Positions 1-12,800 of a DNA stretch of 64,000 bases are shown here, piece after piece; position 1 is the first letter of the stretch; every line of letters begins with the position of its first letter. Source of the stretch: Marasmius tenuissimus. Its lineage: Eukaryota; Basidiomycota; Agaricomycetes; Agaricales; Marasmiaceae. A program made the translations under genes and the position numbers. The notes under the pieces were generated by a model, which made no database searches, was not told the DNA's origin, and saw nothing but the letters and a program-made list of their open reading frames with translations. The stretch is from contig JAQOTA010000015.1 of NCBI GenBank assembly GCA_029532415.1, positions 1 to 64,000 of the forward strand. The letters are read 5' to 3'.

Positions 1-792
1 TCAACAATGGGCGGAGCCTCGTTTAAACGTAATACACTCGGGCGGGCCAAGCCCGTTAAACGGTTCAATCACTATCTACTACATGTACACTATAGACTAC
101 AGACTACTTCATAGGTAAAGTAGGTAAGGTAGATGAACGTACATAAGTTTCAACCGATAAAACGTGAAGACCGATAAACGAGGAATGAAGAAGGATGAGT
201 CGTTAAACCACTGAAGAGAAAAAGTGAGAAATTAGCACGGCGCCGAGATGAGAAACGCTATCATAAGGAGAAAGGGGAAAGGTCGTCGTTAAGCACCGAA
301 TAGGGGCACCAACGGCGGCGCCAATAAGACATGTGAAAAGCTCAACAGGGAAGAGAGTGGAGAAGAGATATGTTGAACAGGGAAGATTAAGTGGCAGAGA
401 AAAAGAAAGAAGCTAAGTCGTTAAACCGTCGAACGAGAGCGCAGGTAAGGATAGAGTTGAACAAGTGGAATCCGAGTGTTGTGATCCATCCAAGAAGAGA
501 TGATGGTGAGGGAAGGCTGAGTTGAACGAAGACACCAGATCGTTAGACCGGCGCACGGGAGAAGACTAAGTCGAGAAGACGAGGAAACATCGTTTAACCG
601 TTAAAGCGTTGACCGAGGAGTGCTGGGTTAAACGAAGGGAGTGAATGTTTGAAGGGAAGGGGGAGTCGTTAAACCGCTAAGACGTTGGCCTAGGAAGGTT
701 AAGCTAACAAAGGGAACCTGTTGTTTAACCGTTAAATGAGAGAGGGCAGCAGTCATCTGTGCTGAACATGCGGGATTCCGTTTAACCGTTAA
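1..792. repeat. Left subterminal array of GTTAAAC-type motifs
   Basis: No gene is seen here. The stretch holds about a dozen copies of GTTAAAC/GTTTAAC variants in both orientations, for example near 20, 51, 201, 419, 589, 626, 667, 721 and 781, often as back-to-back GTTTAACCGTTAAA. The same motif recurs at the other end of the element (14149-14515), and one copy lies in the KDZ-2 terminal repeat near 42091. Clustered subterminal repeats in DNA transposons are commonly transposase binding sites; that role is inferred. Confidence 0.6.
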
Positions 793-3185
793 TCACTTGC
801 GAACCACCTTTCCGCTGCGCGACGAGGATATGAACACTTCGGGCTCTTGCTCTAGGCTTCCCTTCTTATTTGCCGCCTCAACCACATTGTCCCAAAATTT
901 CCCGTCCCTGGCGCGCCTGCCCGTAATCTGACGTGGCCTGAAGTCCATTATCAGCACGTAAAACCGCAACGACCAGTCTGTGATACTCACTGTACGATCT
1001 CTGCAGCAGGCGGAGGCACGACCCCTTTCTTCCCTTTCTTAGGATCCGGCTTCCTGCAGAAAGAACATTAGCGGGCCGTCGGCGTGCACTAGTCACAAAT
1101 TAGTAGACGTACTGTTTCTTTGTTGCAGCACTGGGTCCAGCTACCTCCTCGACAGGCTCGCCGCTGACAGGCCGTTTCCTCCTTCCCAACATGCAATCAG
1201 TAAGCGCCCATAATTTCTGCTGATGAAGGACGATTACTCACTTTTTCGAGGACACCTTGCGGAGGTCATTCTCATTAGTCTTCTCGCCCTCGGTCCCCTC
1301 CACTTCCTGCATGTTGCCACCGAGGGTCGGTTGGTTCTTCTTGCTGGATTTGGCGCGTTTGGGGACTCGGATCTCCGCTGACTTCTTTGCATCGGGAATC
1401 GCACTACGGGCTGGTTAGTGATGTGGGCCATGAGGTAAGTACGTAGATCTCACCGATCATGTTCGAGCCGATGTTCAGTCTCCTCCTCAGTGAACACCGC
1501 CAAGGGCTCCGGCTCCGGGATATCTGAGCCGTCTTCTTCCGAGATCGGCTGGTCGCCCACAGCATGCCCAATTCTGGCTCCACCAGAGGGTGATATTGCG
1601 TCTGCCGAGTCCAAGTCCATCGACGGTTCTCCACAGGAGCCAGGGGTCTTTCCCTTGTCGGTATCCAAGGCGGAAGACAATTCGACGCTCGAACTGCCAC
1701 TTGCACTCACACCGGGGGTAGGCTGCAAGGCTTTGAGAGAAGAATGGAATTGGAAGGGAGAGGATAGCCCGTGAAGCTGTTCAGCAAGAGCTATGACTTG
1801 CGCCACGCTGCCCTTGCCTTTGCTGTCTCTGAGGTTCACGATGGGGCAGGTGAGTACCGTGGTATCGTAGAATCTCTGCGGCGATGCCACAACGTTGGAC
1901 CACGGCAGTTCTCTTCCATGCTGTCGTTCTATGTGATTTGTCAGTAAGTGACCGCACGGAGGTATATCAAACGTAGATAAACCTACCGAAGACCAGTTCT
2001 AGGTAATGGACAACCAACTTCGCCACTTCCCCGGGCGGCGTCTCCAGAACATCGATTGCGGGGAAAAGCAAGTGGCCGTCGTCGTTCTCGTTGAATCCCG
2101 TCTCGACTTGCTCTTCGTTGCTCGATGCTGGGAAAGGCAGAACTTCCTTCGCCCATCTGTCGAAGACACTACGAAACACCTTATGAGCTTCCTCCTCGCA
2201 TTCTTTGGAGGTTCTGCCCGCCTTCCACGTTTTGATGAATTCCGTCTTGCTCGACCCAGCCTCAACCCTGCAGGAGAACACGATTAGACAACCCAGAGGA
2301 AATGGGGTAGACGAGACCACCTACATTCCCGTGTCGACGTGTCCGTCGGAGTCCCGAGTCGAAACGATCATGAAAGCTTGGACAGGGCCAACGTGACCAG
2401 AAGTCGCGAGAGCATCCAGGAACAGTTGGAGCAGCGTCCGAAGTTCCGCTTGGTTCCTAAGTCAGTTCATGTAAGTGTCCAAATTGAAGGAGCAATGGCG
2501 GACAGCTTACTGTTCCACATTGTAGTGCGCCTTTGCCTTCGTATCCCATTCCACTTTATCCTCTTTCTGCCACATCTGGGACTCTGCCACAGACCATCGA
2601 GTCGCCTGGTGTAGATGCGTAAGCTTCTTCGCCTCCTTGTTGATGGCCTCGCTTCGTTCCTCTTGGAAAAGCTTGCGAGGCTTCACCACAGACGAGAAAC
2701 GCATCAGCTTGTCGATAGCGTCGCGAGCGTCCTGACGTGTAAAGCCGTCACTCTGCTTGACCAATTTATGGAACCGCTGGTTGGTGAACCAACGGACACA
2801 CCGCTGTGACAGGCATCAGTATTTGACCGTTCACACGAGAAACATCACGACTTACCTCGACATGAGTCCTCTTTTGATTCGGGTCGAGCTTCTGGCATTT
2901 GTCCCAAGGAGCAGTTCCGCGTTTGATGAGCTCCATGATCTCCTCAGCCTTCTCCGTCTTCCAATCGGCAATGGCTGGGATCCGTCGACTGTCTCCACCT
3001 TCGGGGTTGACTTTGTGAACGAATTCTTTCCACTCTTCAAAGTAATGATCGTGGAGGATGGCCGTATAGGCCCTGTCGAAGCCTCCCTCCGCATACTTCG
3101 GCTCAGGGACTGGCTGGGTGAGGTCGGTCGGAGCTGATTGCGTGGCCGGGGTGGGTTTAGATGATTTCGATTTCGATTTCGCCAT
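793..3185 (-). CDS. KDZ-1 accessory protein A1 (uncharacterised, 649 aa)
   Basis: Nine exons join without a stop, with GT-AG introns and matching phases: 3185-2856, 2803-2511, 2456-2325, 2267-1987, 1928-1454, 1403-1242, 1181-1113, 1053-991, 937-793. The start is the ATG at 3185, followed by a Lys/Ser-rich leader. A central basic segment with RCVRWFTNQ is followed by a helical region, a segment MIVSTRDSDG, then GRELPWSNV. The C-terminal third is Pro/Ser/Glu-rich, then strongly basic. The layout resembles a widespread family of agaricomycete hypothetical proteins that I have seen near KDZ transposases; I know no demonstrated function. The basic C-terminus would suit a nucleic-acid-binding or nuclear protein, which is inference. 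It is divergent from A2 across about 460 bp. Confidence 0.75.
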
Positions 3186-3644
3186 AGATGAGAGCCGAGG
3201 GATTGGCAGAGTTGAAGATGGTGGTATGGAAAAGGGTGAGTGAGAGGTTGTGGCACTGAACGGCTCTCAAGAGTTCAGTATGGTCGGTATTGTGTGAGTG
3301 CCACATCGCATACCTTGTTCGGATTGACAATAACGATGGCATGGCCACGCACTTCCTTGTTCCAATGCAGCCACACATCCCAAAAAGGAATTATCGGTGA
3401 GACCTTGGGCCTCCTTCATCGAATCCCCGATCTTGCGCTCGGGCCTTTCCGTGCTTGGTTTCAGGACGGTTCGGTCAAATTGACTACGCATTATCTTGTG
3501 TTCCGTTTTTGCTCTCTTCCGATGCCACAGGATGGGTCCAAGCTGATCCTACTATAACGGTTAAATACGGGCTTGGACAGTATGCGTTCAAATCCACTCA
3601 CCCGATTCAACAACAACATCCTTCATTTCTTCTACCTCTCCAGT
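3186..3644. other. Intergenic region between divergent A1 and A2
   Basis: About 460 bp between the A1 start and the chosen A2 start. It probably holds both promoters and leaders. No convincing TATA box or other motif was picked out. An in-frame upstream ATG for A2 exists at 3582, so part of this stretch could be coding. Confidence 0.4.
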
Positions 3645-4727
3645 ATGGTCACCGTTCTCTCGTGGGGTCGCGGCACAAAGGCAAACGACCCGAAAAAGGC
3701 CCTTCTTTTCGACGCGGCATATCCAGGCGCCAACTTGAAGACCGGGGCTGGACTGCCGCCTGGTACCTGCACACCTTGCCCAAGTGGAAGGGCTCACTAC
3801 CTCAATATCGCGGTCACCACCAAACCGGGGTATATAGAGAAAGTCGGTACGCTGAGCTACCATGTGAGTGCCCACGAAATTGTCATCAAGAAGCTCAAGA
3901 CTAACCTTCATCATAGTGTCAGCAGTGCCAGACGGGCAGAAGCAACGTGTGGTTTGGGACTCGCTTTCCCTTCGACCGTGCTCAGCAACTTGCTGCAATC
4001 GTGGACTCGTGGGTAGCCAACCAGTCCCATCAAAAGGATATCGAGAAGGCCCACGAGAAGGAAATCAAAGCTGCGATGAAAGAGTCAGACAAGGAGTTTC
4101 GAGCTATCCAGAAAGAGGAGATGAACGCGATCAAAGAGGCCAAGAAGGGGAGGAAGAAAGGAGCTGGGAAGCCCAAGAAGTCATCTGCCGCGGGGCGAGC
4201 AAGCAAAGGCAAGATGCGGGAGGTCCAATCTTGTGAGTCATGCTCCATCGCGACACGGGGTTCACTTTTGACATCCGTTTTTAGCCCCTGTCATGTCATC
4301 AACACCCATCCCCAAGATGCGAGCCACGCCGAAGAGCGCCCCAAGTACCGTCACTCGCACCTCTACCTACGCGAAGGACAACTTCAATGCAGCACTCGAC
4401 TCCGACTCCGATCTCCCAGAACTGGCCGACGTGTTGTTGTCATATCGAAAGGGGCTCTCCCCCCAGACTACGCCAATCGCTTCCACTTCGACTGTCAGGC
4501 TTTCGGACGCTGCAGGCCGTGGCAAGAAGCGTGCCCGTGAGGCAGAAGGATCATCATCTGCACAGGGTACGGCGACGAAGCGAGCCAAGGTATGCCTGGA
4601 GTTCAACAGTGATGGGGAGGTTGTCGAGTATGAGCTTCCGAACAGTCCTCGCGATGAACCCTCTGCCTTACCACGAACTGGTAACCAGCACAGTGATGAG
4701 CGATTCTTTAGCCTCTTGCGAATGTAG
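3645..4727 (+). CDS. KDZ-1 accessory protein A2 (Cys4-containing, 325 aa)
   Basis: Three exons (3645-3863, 3917-4232, 4285-4727) join in phase with 53-bp and 52-bp introns and no stop. The N-terminal part has CTPC followed about 33 residues later by CQQC, a spacing that could bind one zinc ion, leading into NVWFGTRFPFD. Next comes a long Lys/Glu-rich helix (about residues 108-150), then a Ser/Thr-rich low-complexity tail with KKRAR-type basic clusters that could act as nuclear signals. An in-frame ATG at 3582 would add 21 residues; 3645 was chosen because the conserved-looking part begins just after it. Not recognised as a named family. A zinc-dependent DNA- or protein-binding role is inference. 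Confidence 0.7.
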
Positions 4728-4829
4728 CCACTCTGCTATTAATTGTAACTTATCGCGTTCTGCCCAATGAAATTTCAGTCCCAAGTTTTTTTCGACGTAG
4801 ATAGCGTATCATGAACAAGAGACGTTGAG

Positions 4830-7311
4830 CTAAGACAATGTGTGTGGGACAGAGGCTTCACGACCAAAAACTGATAGAAACGAAGATGTGTAAAAAGACG
4901 CCAGTGCACGCTCGACGCGATTCGCTGTGACAAGAAAATTATGGGCGTCTCGACTTGGAAAGCTGTCCAGTAGCTCCAAAGGCCTGTCCCCTCTCCAGGT
5001 CGACATGACTCGGTGGAGGCGGGTGAGGTAGGGTATCCTCGCCTCAAGAGTGCGACTTCCCAAACCCTCCGACCCGTTGACCCAGTCCGCACGCCCTCCC
5101 TTCCAACAACCGTCTAAGAGGTTCTGGCGCTCCCATTTCCCAACGTCGCTCGTATCGAGTTCCCCATCCAGTGCCACCAACTCCTGCCTAAAGCTCAACT
5201 CTGTCAACTCCCACAAGATTTCTTGCACAACGGTCGTCCCCGGGAGCTTCTCGTCCGAGATTTCGACTCCTCTCCACTTGGCGGCGATACCAGGAAGTTC
5301 GTCATATTTCAAAGAAAGAGAGTTTTCTGTGAGGAAGTCCTTGAGTAGCGTGCGCATGGAATCGTGTCGCTTGCCGCTCCTGGTGTCCGAAACCTTCTTA
5401 CTATCCCCGCCGCTGATAGTGAGGAGGCTTCGCCAATCCTTGACAGACAGGCGAGAGGCCCCTGTAGTGGCTCGGAAGATGATTACTTCGCGAAGCCTCA
5501 GCCAGTTACGAAGGAGTGTGAGCTTACTCTCGTCTCTGTCTGGGGTAACAAAGAGGCGAGCAGGAGGAACCCAATAGCCGCGATCGTGGCCAGGCGGCGG
5601 TGGTATCGTGAGGTCATGATGAGAGAGGGTGCGGAGCGCGTCCGACCAGGCGGATACCGATGGCGGAAGGAGTGGACTGGTAACCAGAAAGGGGTTGATG
5701 GCACCCCCCTTGTTCGTCGGGGCTTTGGAGGGATCTGTTGGTAAGAAGTTAGATAAAATGTCTGATTGGATAGTTTGAGACTACAGACAAGGTTTCGAAC
5801 TGCTTGTGCGCGGCGGGTTTTCGTCGGAGAAGGCACTGAAAGGCCGTAGGGTCCTAGTGGGACGATTTGAACGGATGATAGATGTTGAGCTACGAGGGGC
5901 AGCCGAACCGAGCAGACGAGGGTAGTGGAATAAGGAGCGAATGAAGTTTCCCATCGCAAGGTATCTTTCAGGCTTCCCAGCAAGGTGGCTGTATACAATC
6001 CGATACGGGGGGGTCGCGTCAGACGTGTCAAGAACATCGCCGAATCGAAGGGCGAGGCTAAAACTATTGGTATCATGAATGAAGTCGACCACGGCGTCGA
6101 TGCGAACTTCGGGAGAGGCGGAGATGGGGCGAATGTACCACACCGGTATCCCCGCATGATATAACGAATCCAGAACGTCATAATCCTCTGTGAAAGCACC
6201 CATAACGTTCATGTTGACACTCAGAGGACAGCCCCGATCCTTCCCCATATATTTACTGCGGTAGACAGTGACCCACTCGAAGCGTGCGAGCAGTTCGAGT
6301 ACCTGGCGCTGGGCACAAGAAAATCGCAGAAAGGTGTCCTTCTGAGAGGCCGGGGCATCAAGCTGGTCCAGTAGACGCTGAAGGTGTATCGTTCCCTCGC
6401 CAACAAGACGATCTGTTGTGTGCGCGTCCGACGGAAACTTGGCGATGACGTTCAGACAGAGAGAAGTGAACTGGTTCCTGATTCGAAGATCAAGACGTCC
6501 CAGCCCTCCACACGCAGGGCACTCCACAAAATTGCTGGCTTTCGGTATCAACCACGCCGTCTCGAGCAGAGGATCGTCGAGTACACTGCCCTTTACACGG
6601 AGGACGGCGAGATGCGCGTGCTGCCGATCGAAAGGCTGGGGGTGATACAACGGATCATCTGGCCCAAAATGGTTGTCTCGACGGAGCCGTACCCGACAGA
6701 GACCGGTGGGAGGCTTGTAGAGAAGGTCCATGTTGGGGGATGTGACTAGCACATCGTTCGGCCAGACGTTTCCAACGCGGCCATCAAGAGGTTTGATAGC
6801 TAGAACAAAAAAAGATGTAAGTATCGCGCGCGCAACATTTAAATGACACGTACGAGCTCCGGGATTGGCATGTTTGATCAAGAAAGAGGGATTTCGAATC
6901 GCGTTCACAGTAGTAAGCATCCAATCTTCCTGCTTGGGCGTGACTTTCGAGCATTATCAGTTCGCAACAAGAGTTATGCAGCAGAGGAATAACCTCACCA
7001 GGGGAGGTAGCTAGCGTATAAGTAGGTTCAACTTGAAAATAGGAACTTGAGGGAGTGCGGTTGGCGTTGACTAGAAGAACCCAGCCATTCGATCCAATCA
7101 GCACAAAACTGAGAGGATAATCGTCAACTGCCAGTACAGAACTGTCAGCGTCAGGTCCGGAAAACGAGCGAGGAAGGGCGTCGAGAGGGATGGCGGCGGT
7201 AGGGGTAGTTGGAGGAGAGAAAGTGATGAGCTCTGTCAGATGTAAACGCCCAAAGTGAGAGGTTGTTTGTACATGGTCCGCGTGCAAATAAAAGAAAGAA
7301 AGTAACGTCAT
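4830..7311 (-). CDS. KDZ-1 accessory protein A3 (uncharacterised, 770 aa)
   Basis: Four exons join in phase with no stop: 7311-6994, 6932-6854, 6799-5789, 5734-4830. The first intron uses donor GTTATT; the last is best read with donor GTCTGT. Visible segments include GRVGNVWPND after the second intron, a Cys pair in VECPACGGLG, and a C-terminal domain with ILWELTELSFRQEL and RIPYLTRLHRVM. I recognise the C-terminal half as a very common agaricomycete hypothetical family that recurs beside KDZ transposases (an ILWEL.EL.FR.EL core); no function is known to me. It is divergent from A4, and 31 bp of its first exon (7128-7158) is repeated in inverted orientation at the A4 start. Confidence 0.72.
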
Positions 7312-7434
7312 TTATTTGTACGCCAGTCGTGCACAAATTACTTCCCTTTCCAGGCTGGCCTACATCCGACCTCACACCGCACCTTCCCTCTCCCTCAACC
7401 ACCACCGCCGCCTCGATTACCACTGGTGTCGATT

Positions 7435-9322
7435 ATGTCTCCTTACTCACCTCCACGACCTAACGCTGACAGTTCTGTGCTGGCAGTGCTAATGATCTGG
7501 TTTTGCGCCAGATTGTCTACGCCTTTAATTTCGAGTTACTGGCTTCCCCAACCAACGGCGCCATAGGACGAGAAGCGATCACAAGACATATTCAACCGGG
7601 ATTTTCAATGGCAGCAGCAAGCTTGCGCTTCAAGGTTTGGTTCATTTCGTCTGGGAACGCCTATCCGATTCTGATTCTCATTACCAGATCGACACTGACC
7701 CATTTGGCAAACGTCCACGTACTTTGACTGACGTGCAATCCCCAGAAGAGCCTACACAAATTGGCCCAGGCGAGGATGCGTTCACTTTTTGCTCATCGCT
7801 CACAGAATAACACGCTATTCTAGGAAACTCCTTCTGGAATTGGTCTCGGTGGACTGGTGGATAAGCTCCAACCGGCCCAAGCCACCGTGAGGCCTGTTGT
7901 GGCATCAAAGACTTTCCCGATTCCGATTGGCTCTATTGTTATGGACAAAGCCCTTGTTCATGCCACATCCGCTTTGCCTCTGGACAGGTGTATAAAATCT
8001 GGGATCGAGCCGGTAGGTTGTCTCGCTTCGTTTCCTCATCCTCCAGAAGCACTCAGAACACGTTCCGTTTCAAGCGACCACAAGATCTCAACATGCCTTA
8101 CATTCCTCCACATCAGCTCAATGAAAGTACGGTGGCGTTCTTCTTACGCGCAATCATACCGTTTCGCTACGAATCCGTGACTCAGTTTGAGGAGGAGAGC
8201 AAGTGTGCTTTTGGAGATGAACCACACAGGCTTCGTGTTCGCGAGGAGACGAGCAACCCACTGAAGTTTGGGGAGCAGTATTTCGAGGTGAGTTACCATT
8301 TCGTTTCTTCTTTCACCGGACTGACATTCTCCAGTGCCGCAACGATATGTGCACCGGTACACACCTACCTCCTCCACAACACCTGGAAGCCGATGAGCGC
8401 GATCTCATTGTACGCCTGCACAGTCTCTTTCGGCGATACACTCTCGCCGAAGAGAATCACAGGAGAACGATTGAAGAAGAGAACATGGATTGTTCGATCC
8501 CGCATCACGACCCCAACAGCTGCCTGATGTATTGGCTGTCATACATGCTTTACATCCATCGCAAAAGCGAATTCGACGAAGCGTTCGATAGTAAGTTGCT
8601 CTTGCTATTCCGCCATCGCCGATATTGACACGTTGTACTTAGATGCGGAGGACCAACTGGCTAGGTACTTCCAACGTCGCAACGGAGGTTGGTATTTACA
8701 TCCATAATCACACATCTGTCCTCAAACTGACCTGTCATTTCGCAGTGGCCATGACGCGAGCAGATTGGCGTATCATCGAAACAGGTGCGGTTCCTATCTC
8801 TCCCTCTCGATTGTCTCTCGCTCACTGCTTCCGTTCGATACGGCATGTAGCCGTTACTCTTGCCCAGCTTCCCGACTTCAAAGCTCATTTGGTGGTCAAC
8901 GAGTCTCAATCCGAGACAGGGGCGTCAGATGCAGAACTTCCACCCCGACTCAAGCGCCACTCTGCGGACGAACCGGCATCTAACAAGTCCTCTCCGGCGA
9001 AGAGACAACGGATTGACTTGATCAGCAAAGGTATGTGCTCCTTTCACCACATACAGATTCATATTGAATACTCGCCGTTTCAGCGCTTGCTGAAACTGCA
9101 AGTCCATCTCGAAGCCAAGGAACTACGTCGGTTTCTTCAGAGGCTGGACCATCGACCCCACGGCGCGTTGCCTCTACCTCAACGGCCACGACTCCGGCCA
9201 GAGGGACTCGTGCTTCCACTCGTGGCACACGTTCCCACCCGAACTCTACGCCGCGTCGGGTCTCCACCAAGAAGGAGGTCTCGCGCAAGAAGGGCACAGA
9301 GACTATCAATATCTCTGATTGA
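7435..9322 (+). CDS. KDZ-1 accessory protein A4 (uncharacterised; 5' half unclear)
   Basis: The 3' half is clear. Introns at 8288-8334, 8591-8642, 8688-8745, 8785-8850 and 9031-9083 join in phase to a TGA at 9320-9322. The protein contains AFFLRAIIPFR, CLMYWLSYML and a basic Ser/Thr-rich tail with SPAKRQR and RGTRAS-type repeats. Upstream, IVYAFNFELL and GPGEDAFTF mark the same family, a KDZ-associated agaricomycete hypothetical family as I recall it. The start is uncertain (ATG at 7435 or an upstream exon). Between about 7800 and 8050 I could not follow one frame: TAA at 7808-7810 lies just after the GPGED motif, and a second frame problem lies near 8000. Either introns were missed or the gene is damaged. 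Function unknown. Confidence 0.55.
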
Positions 9323-9861
9323 CGATTGAGCTTCACATGTGTTTTAGCTTTCTGTCTACTCTACCTCTCTCTACTCTACCTCTCTATCTTACCTGGCTAG
9401 CTTCATTTCTCCCTCTTTTTTCTCTCTCTTCACACCAGTAATGCACTGTTTATGTTCGATTATCTGTTGATAAAACTTTACGATATCTCTCGTCCACAAT
9501 CAAACCCTCTACATGAATCGATCTCTTTGCTATGACCTCACGCGGAACGTCCGAATGATTACCAGTAGACAACAAGAGTTGGGCCGCAGCGGCGTTGTGG
9601 TTCCGATCCAAAGGCGAGTGCGGCCGCTGAACGTGAACCCCTGAATGTCCCTTTTGCTGACAACTCCACAGCCTTTTGGTCCCAGCGTACGCAGTAGGGG
9701 CCTGGTAGGGGGCTGATTCACATGCTTGGTCCATCCTCAAGCTGAGCTGACTTGGATTCAAGGTCTGTGTTCTCGTGCCACATCGGTTGATTCGGGTGGC
9801 TCACGCTCGACTTTGCACCGTAGCTGCCTCCACGTTCCTTGCCCTTCTACTCCTTCCCACC
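9323..9861. other. Intergenic region A4-transposase with pyrimidine repeat
   Basis: About 540 bp without a gene. The first part (about 9351-9430) is a CT-rich run with repeats of TCTACTCTACCTCTC, the kind of pyrimidine tract often found near basidiomycete promoters or 3' ends. The rest should hold the transpos­ase promoter. No other structure was seen. Confidence 0.45.
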
Positions 9862-12800
9862 ATGTTCAAAATCGCCTCTAACAAAACGAAAGCCGGTAAA
9901 CGTCAAGCTCCCACCGTCAAGAAGGCTAATGAGCGTGTTCACATGCCCGTAACCAAGAAACCTCGCCTGGTCTACAAACCCATACAAGCAGGATCCAGCT
10001 CCAACATTGTTCCGATTACTGAAACGTTGTTCGAGGCCGGGACGGATTTCATCACCGAGAAAACGGTTGCTGAAGCAGAGGAGGAGGAAGAGGTTATGGA
10101 TGCTGAGGTGAGTGCTCTATGCGCCTATCAAGGAAAGCTACTCACCAATGTCGACAGGAAACCAAAGTCATGAACCAGTTTATCGACGCTACCCCCCGCC
10201 TACTCTCCCTCATCCTCAATAGCGAAGCCGACCCCATCGTGGACGCTGAATGCCCCTGTGGTTCTGGACAGCGGCGTTATTACATGTGTCGCGACTGCGT
10301 TCAATACGACCCCTCTTGCGAAGAGTGCTGGATCAAACAGCATCAGGGCAACCCATTTCATTGGGTACACCAGTGGCAAGCCGATGGGTTCTATCATCGT
10401 CTCGACATGGCCTGTCTCCGGGGAGGTACTCACACACTGCAACTCGGCCACCCAGGAGGCATCTGCCCCAGCCCCGACGGTCCTCAGACTATGACGGTTG
10501 TGCATACCAATGGCGTCCATGGCACACGAGTCCGGATGTGCTTCTGCAATGGCCGACCGGATCCTGTGGAGCAATCGATGAATGCTCGTCTCTTTCTGGC
10601 AACCCTCCAAGCTCCGAGAACATTCTTCACCTTCCAACTACTCGACGAGTACCTCAACCACCACCTTGCGTCTGAGAGATCGGCCTTCGCGTATCTGGGT
10701 GGACTTCGCCAACTCACAGATGGCGCATTCACATCTGCTGTTCAGGTGAGCTCAAACGTTGCCTAGATCGAACTCAATTTGACCATGCTCCCTACCTAGG
10801 ATCCATACAAGCAATTCCGGCGTGCTACACGTATCTGGAGACGTCTCTGTGCAGACAAGTGGTCCGGTAGAGCGCACGATCTAGCGCGTTTCTTTCCACA
10901 CCGAAAACCCGACAATATTGTTGTGTTCTGTCCTTCTTGCCCGGAAGACGGCATCAACACTGAGGAAGGATGGGAACGAACCCCCGAGGAACTTAGGTAC
11001 GTTGCACAGTGATCCTTCATCTCCGATGTCTTTCACTCACATCGGTTGACTATCCTATTAGGCATCTCGTACAACGACAATACACCGCTGATGGGAATTT
11101 CCACCTCAACCGATACAAGAAGTCTGCCAAGGACGAGAAAGGAGATGATGTTTCCCTACTCAGCGACTGCGTTAGTGGCTATTTCCCATCCAAAGAGAGC
11201 ATGCAGAACCACCTTGCCAACGCACCGAAGACTATGGAGGTTCGTTCAGTTACTCGATGTGCTCTTTCGCCTTCCACTGATTTTTCAATTTGTTTAGAAG
11301 TCGACTTGTAACTACCTCAAGGTCGTCAATAATCAGGACAAAAAAAAGTTCAAGAACATGGCTGTCACGGGCATCGTCAGTGTTCAATGTTCCCACGTCT
11401 TCATGTTGTCTGCTGTTGACCTCCTAGCTGGCGAAGGGTGCGTCTGAACAGCATCCTCATTCCCCTCTGAGTGGCTAATACATTTTCAGCTTTATATTCA
11501 CAGACAAGGCGTACACCCATGCATTGTCACACACGCGTCATAGTCGGGACGATTCACATTTCGGGAGTTGCGATGACTGCCTCGCATATGACTGCAATTG
11601 CCAGTATTGCGTGAACATGAAGACTCGTTTTGAGAAGACATGTCCCGAGGTCCTCCACATCGTCCGACGTCTACGTTTCGCCATAGGACCAATGCATCTT
11701 CCTGACCACAAAGACGAATGCATGTTCCTCTTCTCCGCGGCATACATGATATGCATGGGACAGTTCAACGGCGACAGCGGCGAGCAGGTCTGGGCGGTGT
11801 CAAATCGTCTTGGCCCGTTCACCAGACAGATGAACGAAGGCCATCGACACGACGTTATATCAGGTTGGTTCCTCTACTGGAACTGGTGCAAGGTCATCGC
11901 TATGGCTCAGCGACTTTCCATCGATATGGTGGATGCTCGCGAGAACCTCAAGGTCTGCCGCGCGACCTTTGTATCTCTCTCGGTTCTGTATTCGCCCAAC
12001 ATACCAGAATGGAAAGCCTTGGAAGAAGAGTACAACGAGCATAAGGAGACACCGGGCCGGGAGCTAAAGCTTGGCCTATACAGGCACAACGTCACCTCAA
12101 GTAAGCCTCGACTCTCCTTACTCACCTTTGTCTACTTGCTTATCATGCTCCCAGTTCCGTCCAGAACAGCCATATATCGCCAGATTCTTACAAAGGAGGA
12201 CAAGACAGCATCCAAACCCACCTCTCGTTCTATCATGGCGGCGTTCCTCCTTGAGGCCTTGCACATCCAGCATGCCCAGTGAGTCGTGTCCTTCGCTACT
12301 GCCTGATTTCTCATTAGTCTGACTATTGTTGTTTACCCTATAGGCGACGGATCCTTGGAAAACTGACTCTCAACCAAACAGAGACAGTCAAGCGTGACAT
12401 CGAGGAGAGACGGGAACGGCTCAGGGCACGAATTAAAGCCTGGCGAAAGTTGCAGAGCGAGTTGGTGCTGACAGTGGAATGCGACGTGCTCAAACAAAGT
12501 GCTTGCGACATCGAGAAGGAGATGCTATTTGTCCCATCGGATTACAACGAAGCCCAACGCCAAGAAAAACGCCTCGAAGGCGCAGCGGAGCTAGAGAAGA
12601 CGCTGCGGGAAGGAGAGTTGTACGATGCGATAGAGGAAGTTCGACAGGCAGCGAAGAATCAGTCCATCGTAAGGGATCAGAAAATCAAAAATGATAAAGG
12701 TACTCGCGCAAACACTCGTTCGCTACTCCAACTCAAGACTATCTACGTCGAACTTCTATGCTGCATCCATGACTACAATCATGCGCGGCAGTCACTTCAG

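Noticed and set aside
1..792. Telomere or centromere-like repeat at the window start
   Set aside because: The motif is irregularly spaced and recurs in inverted form at 14149-14515 beside a transposase, which fits subterminal transposon repeats.
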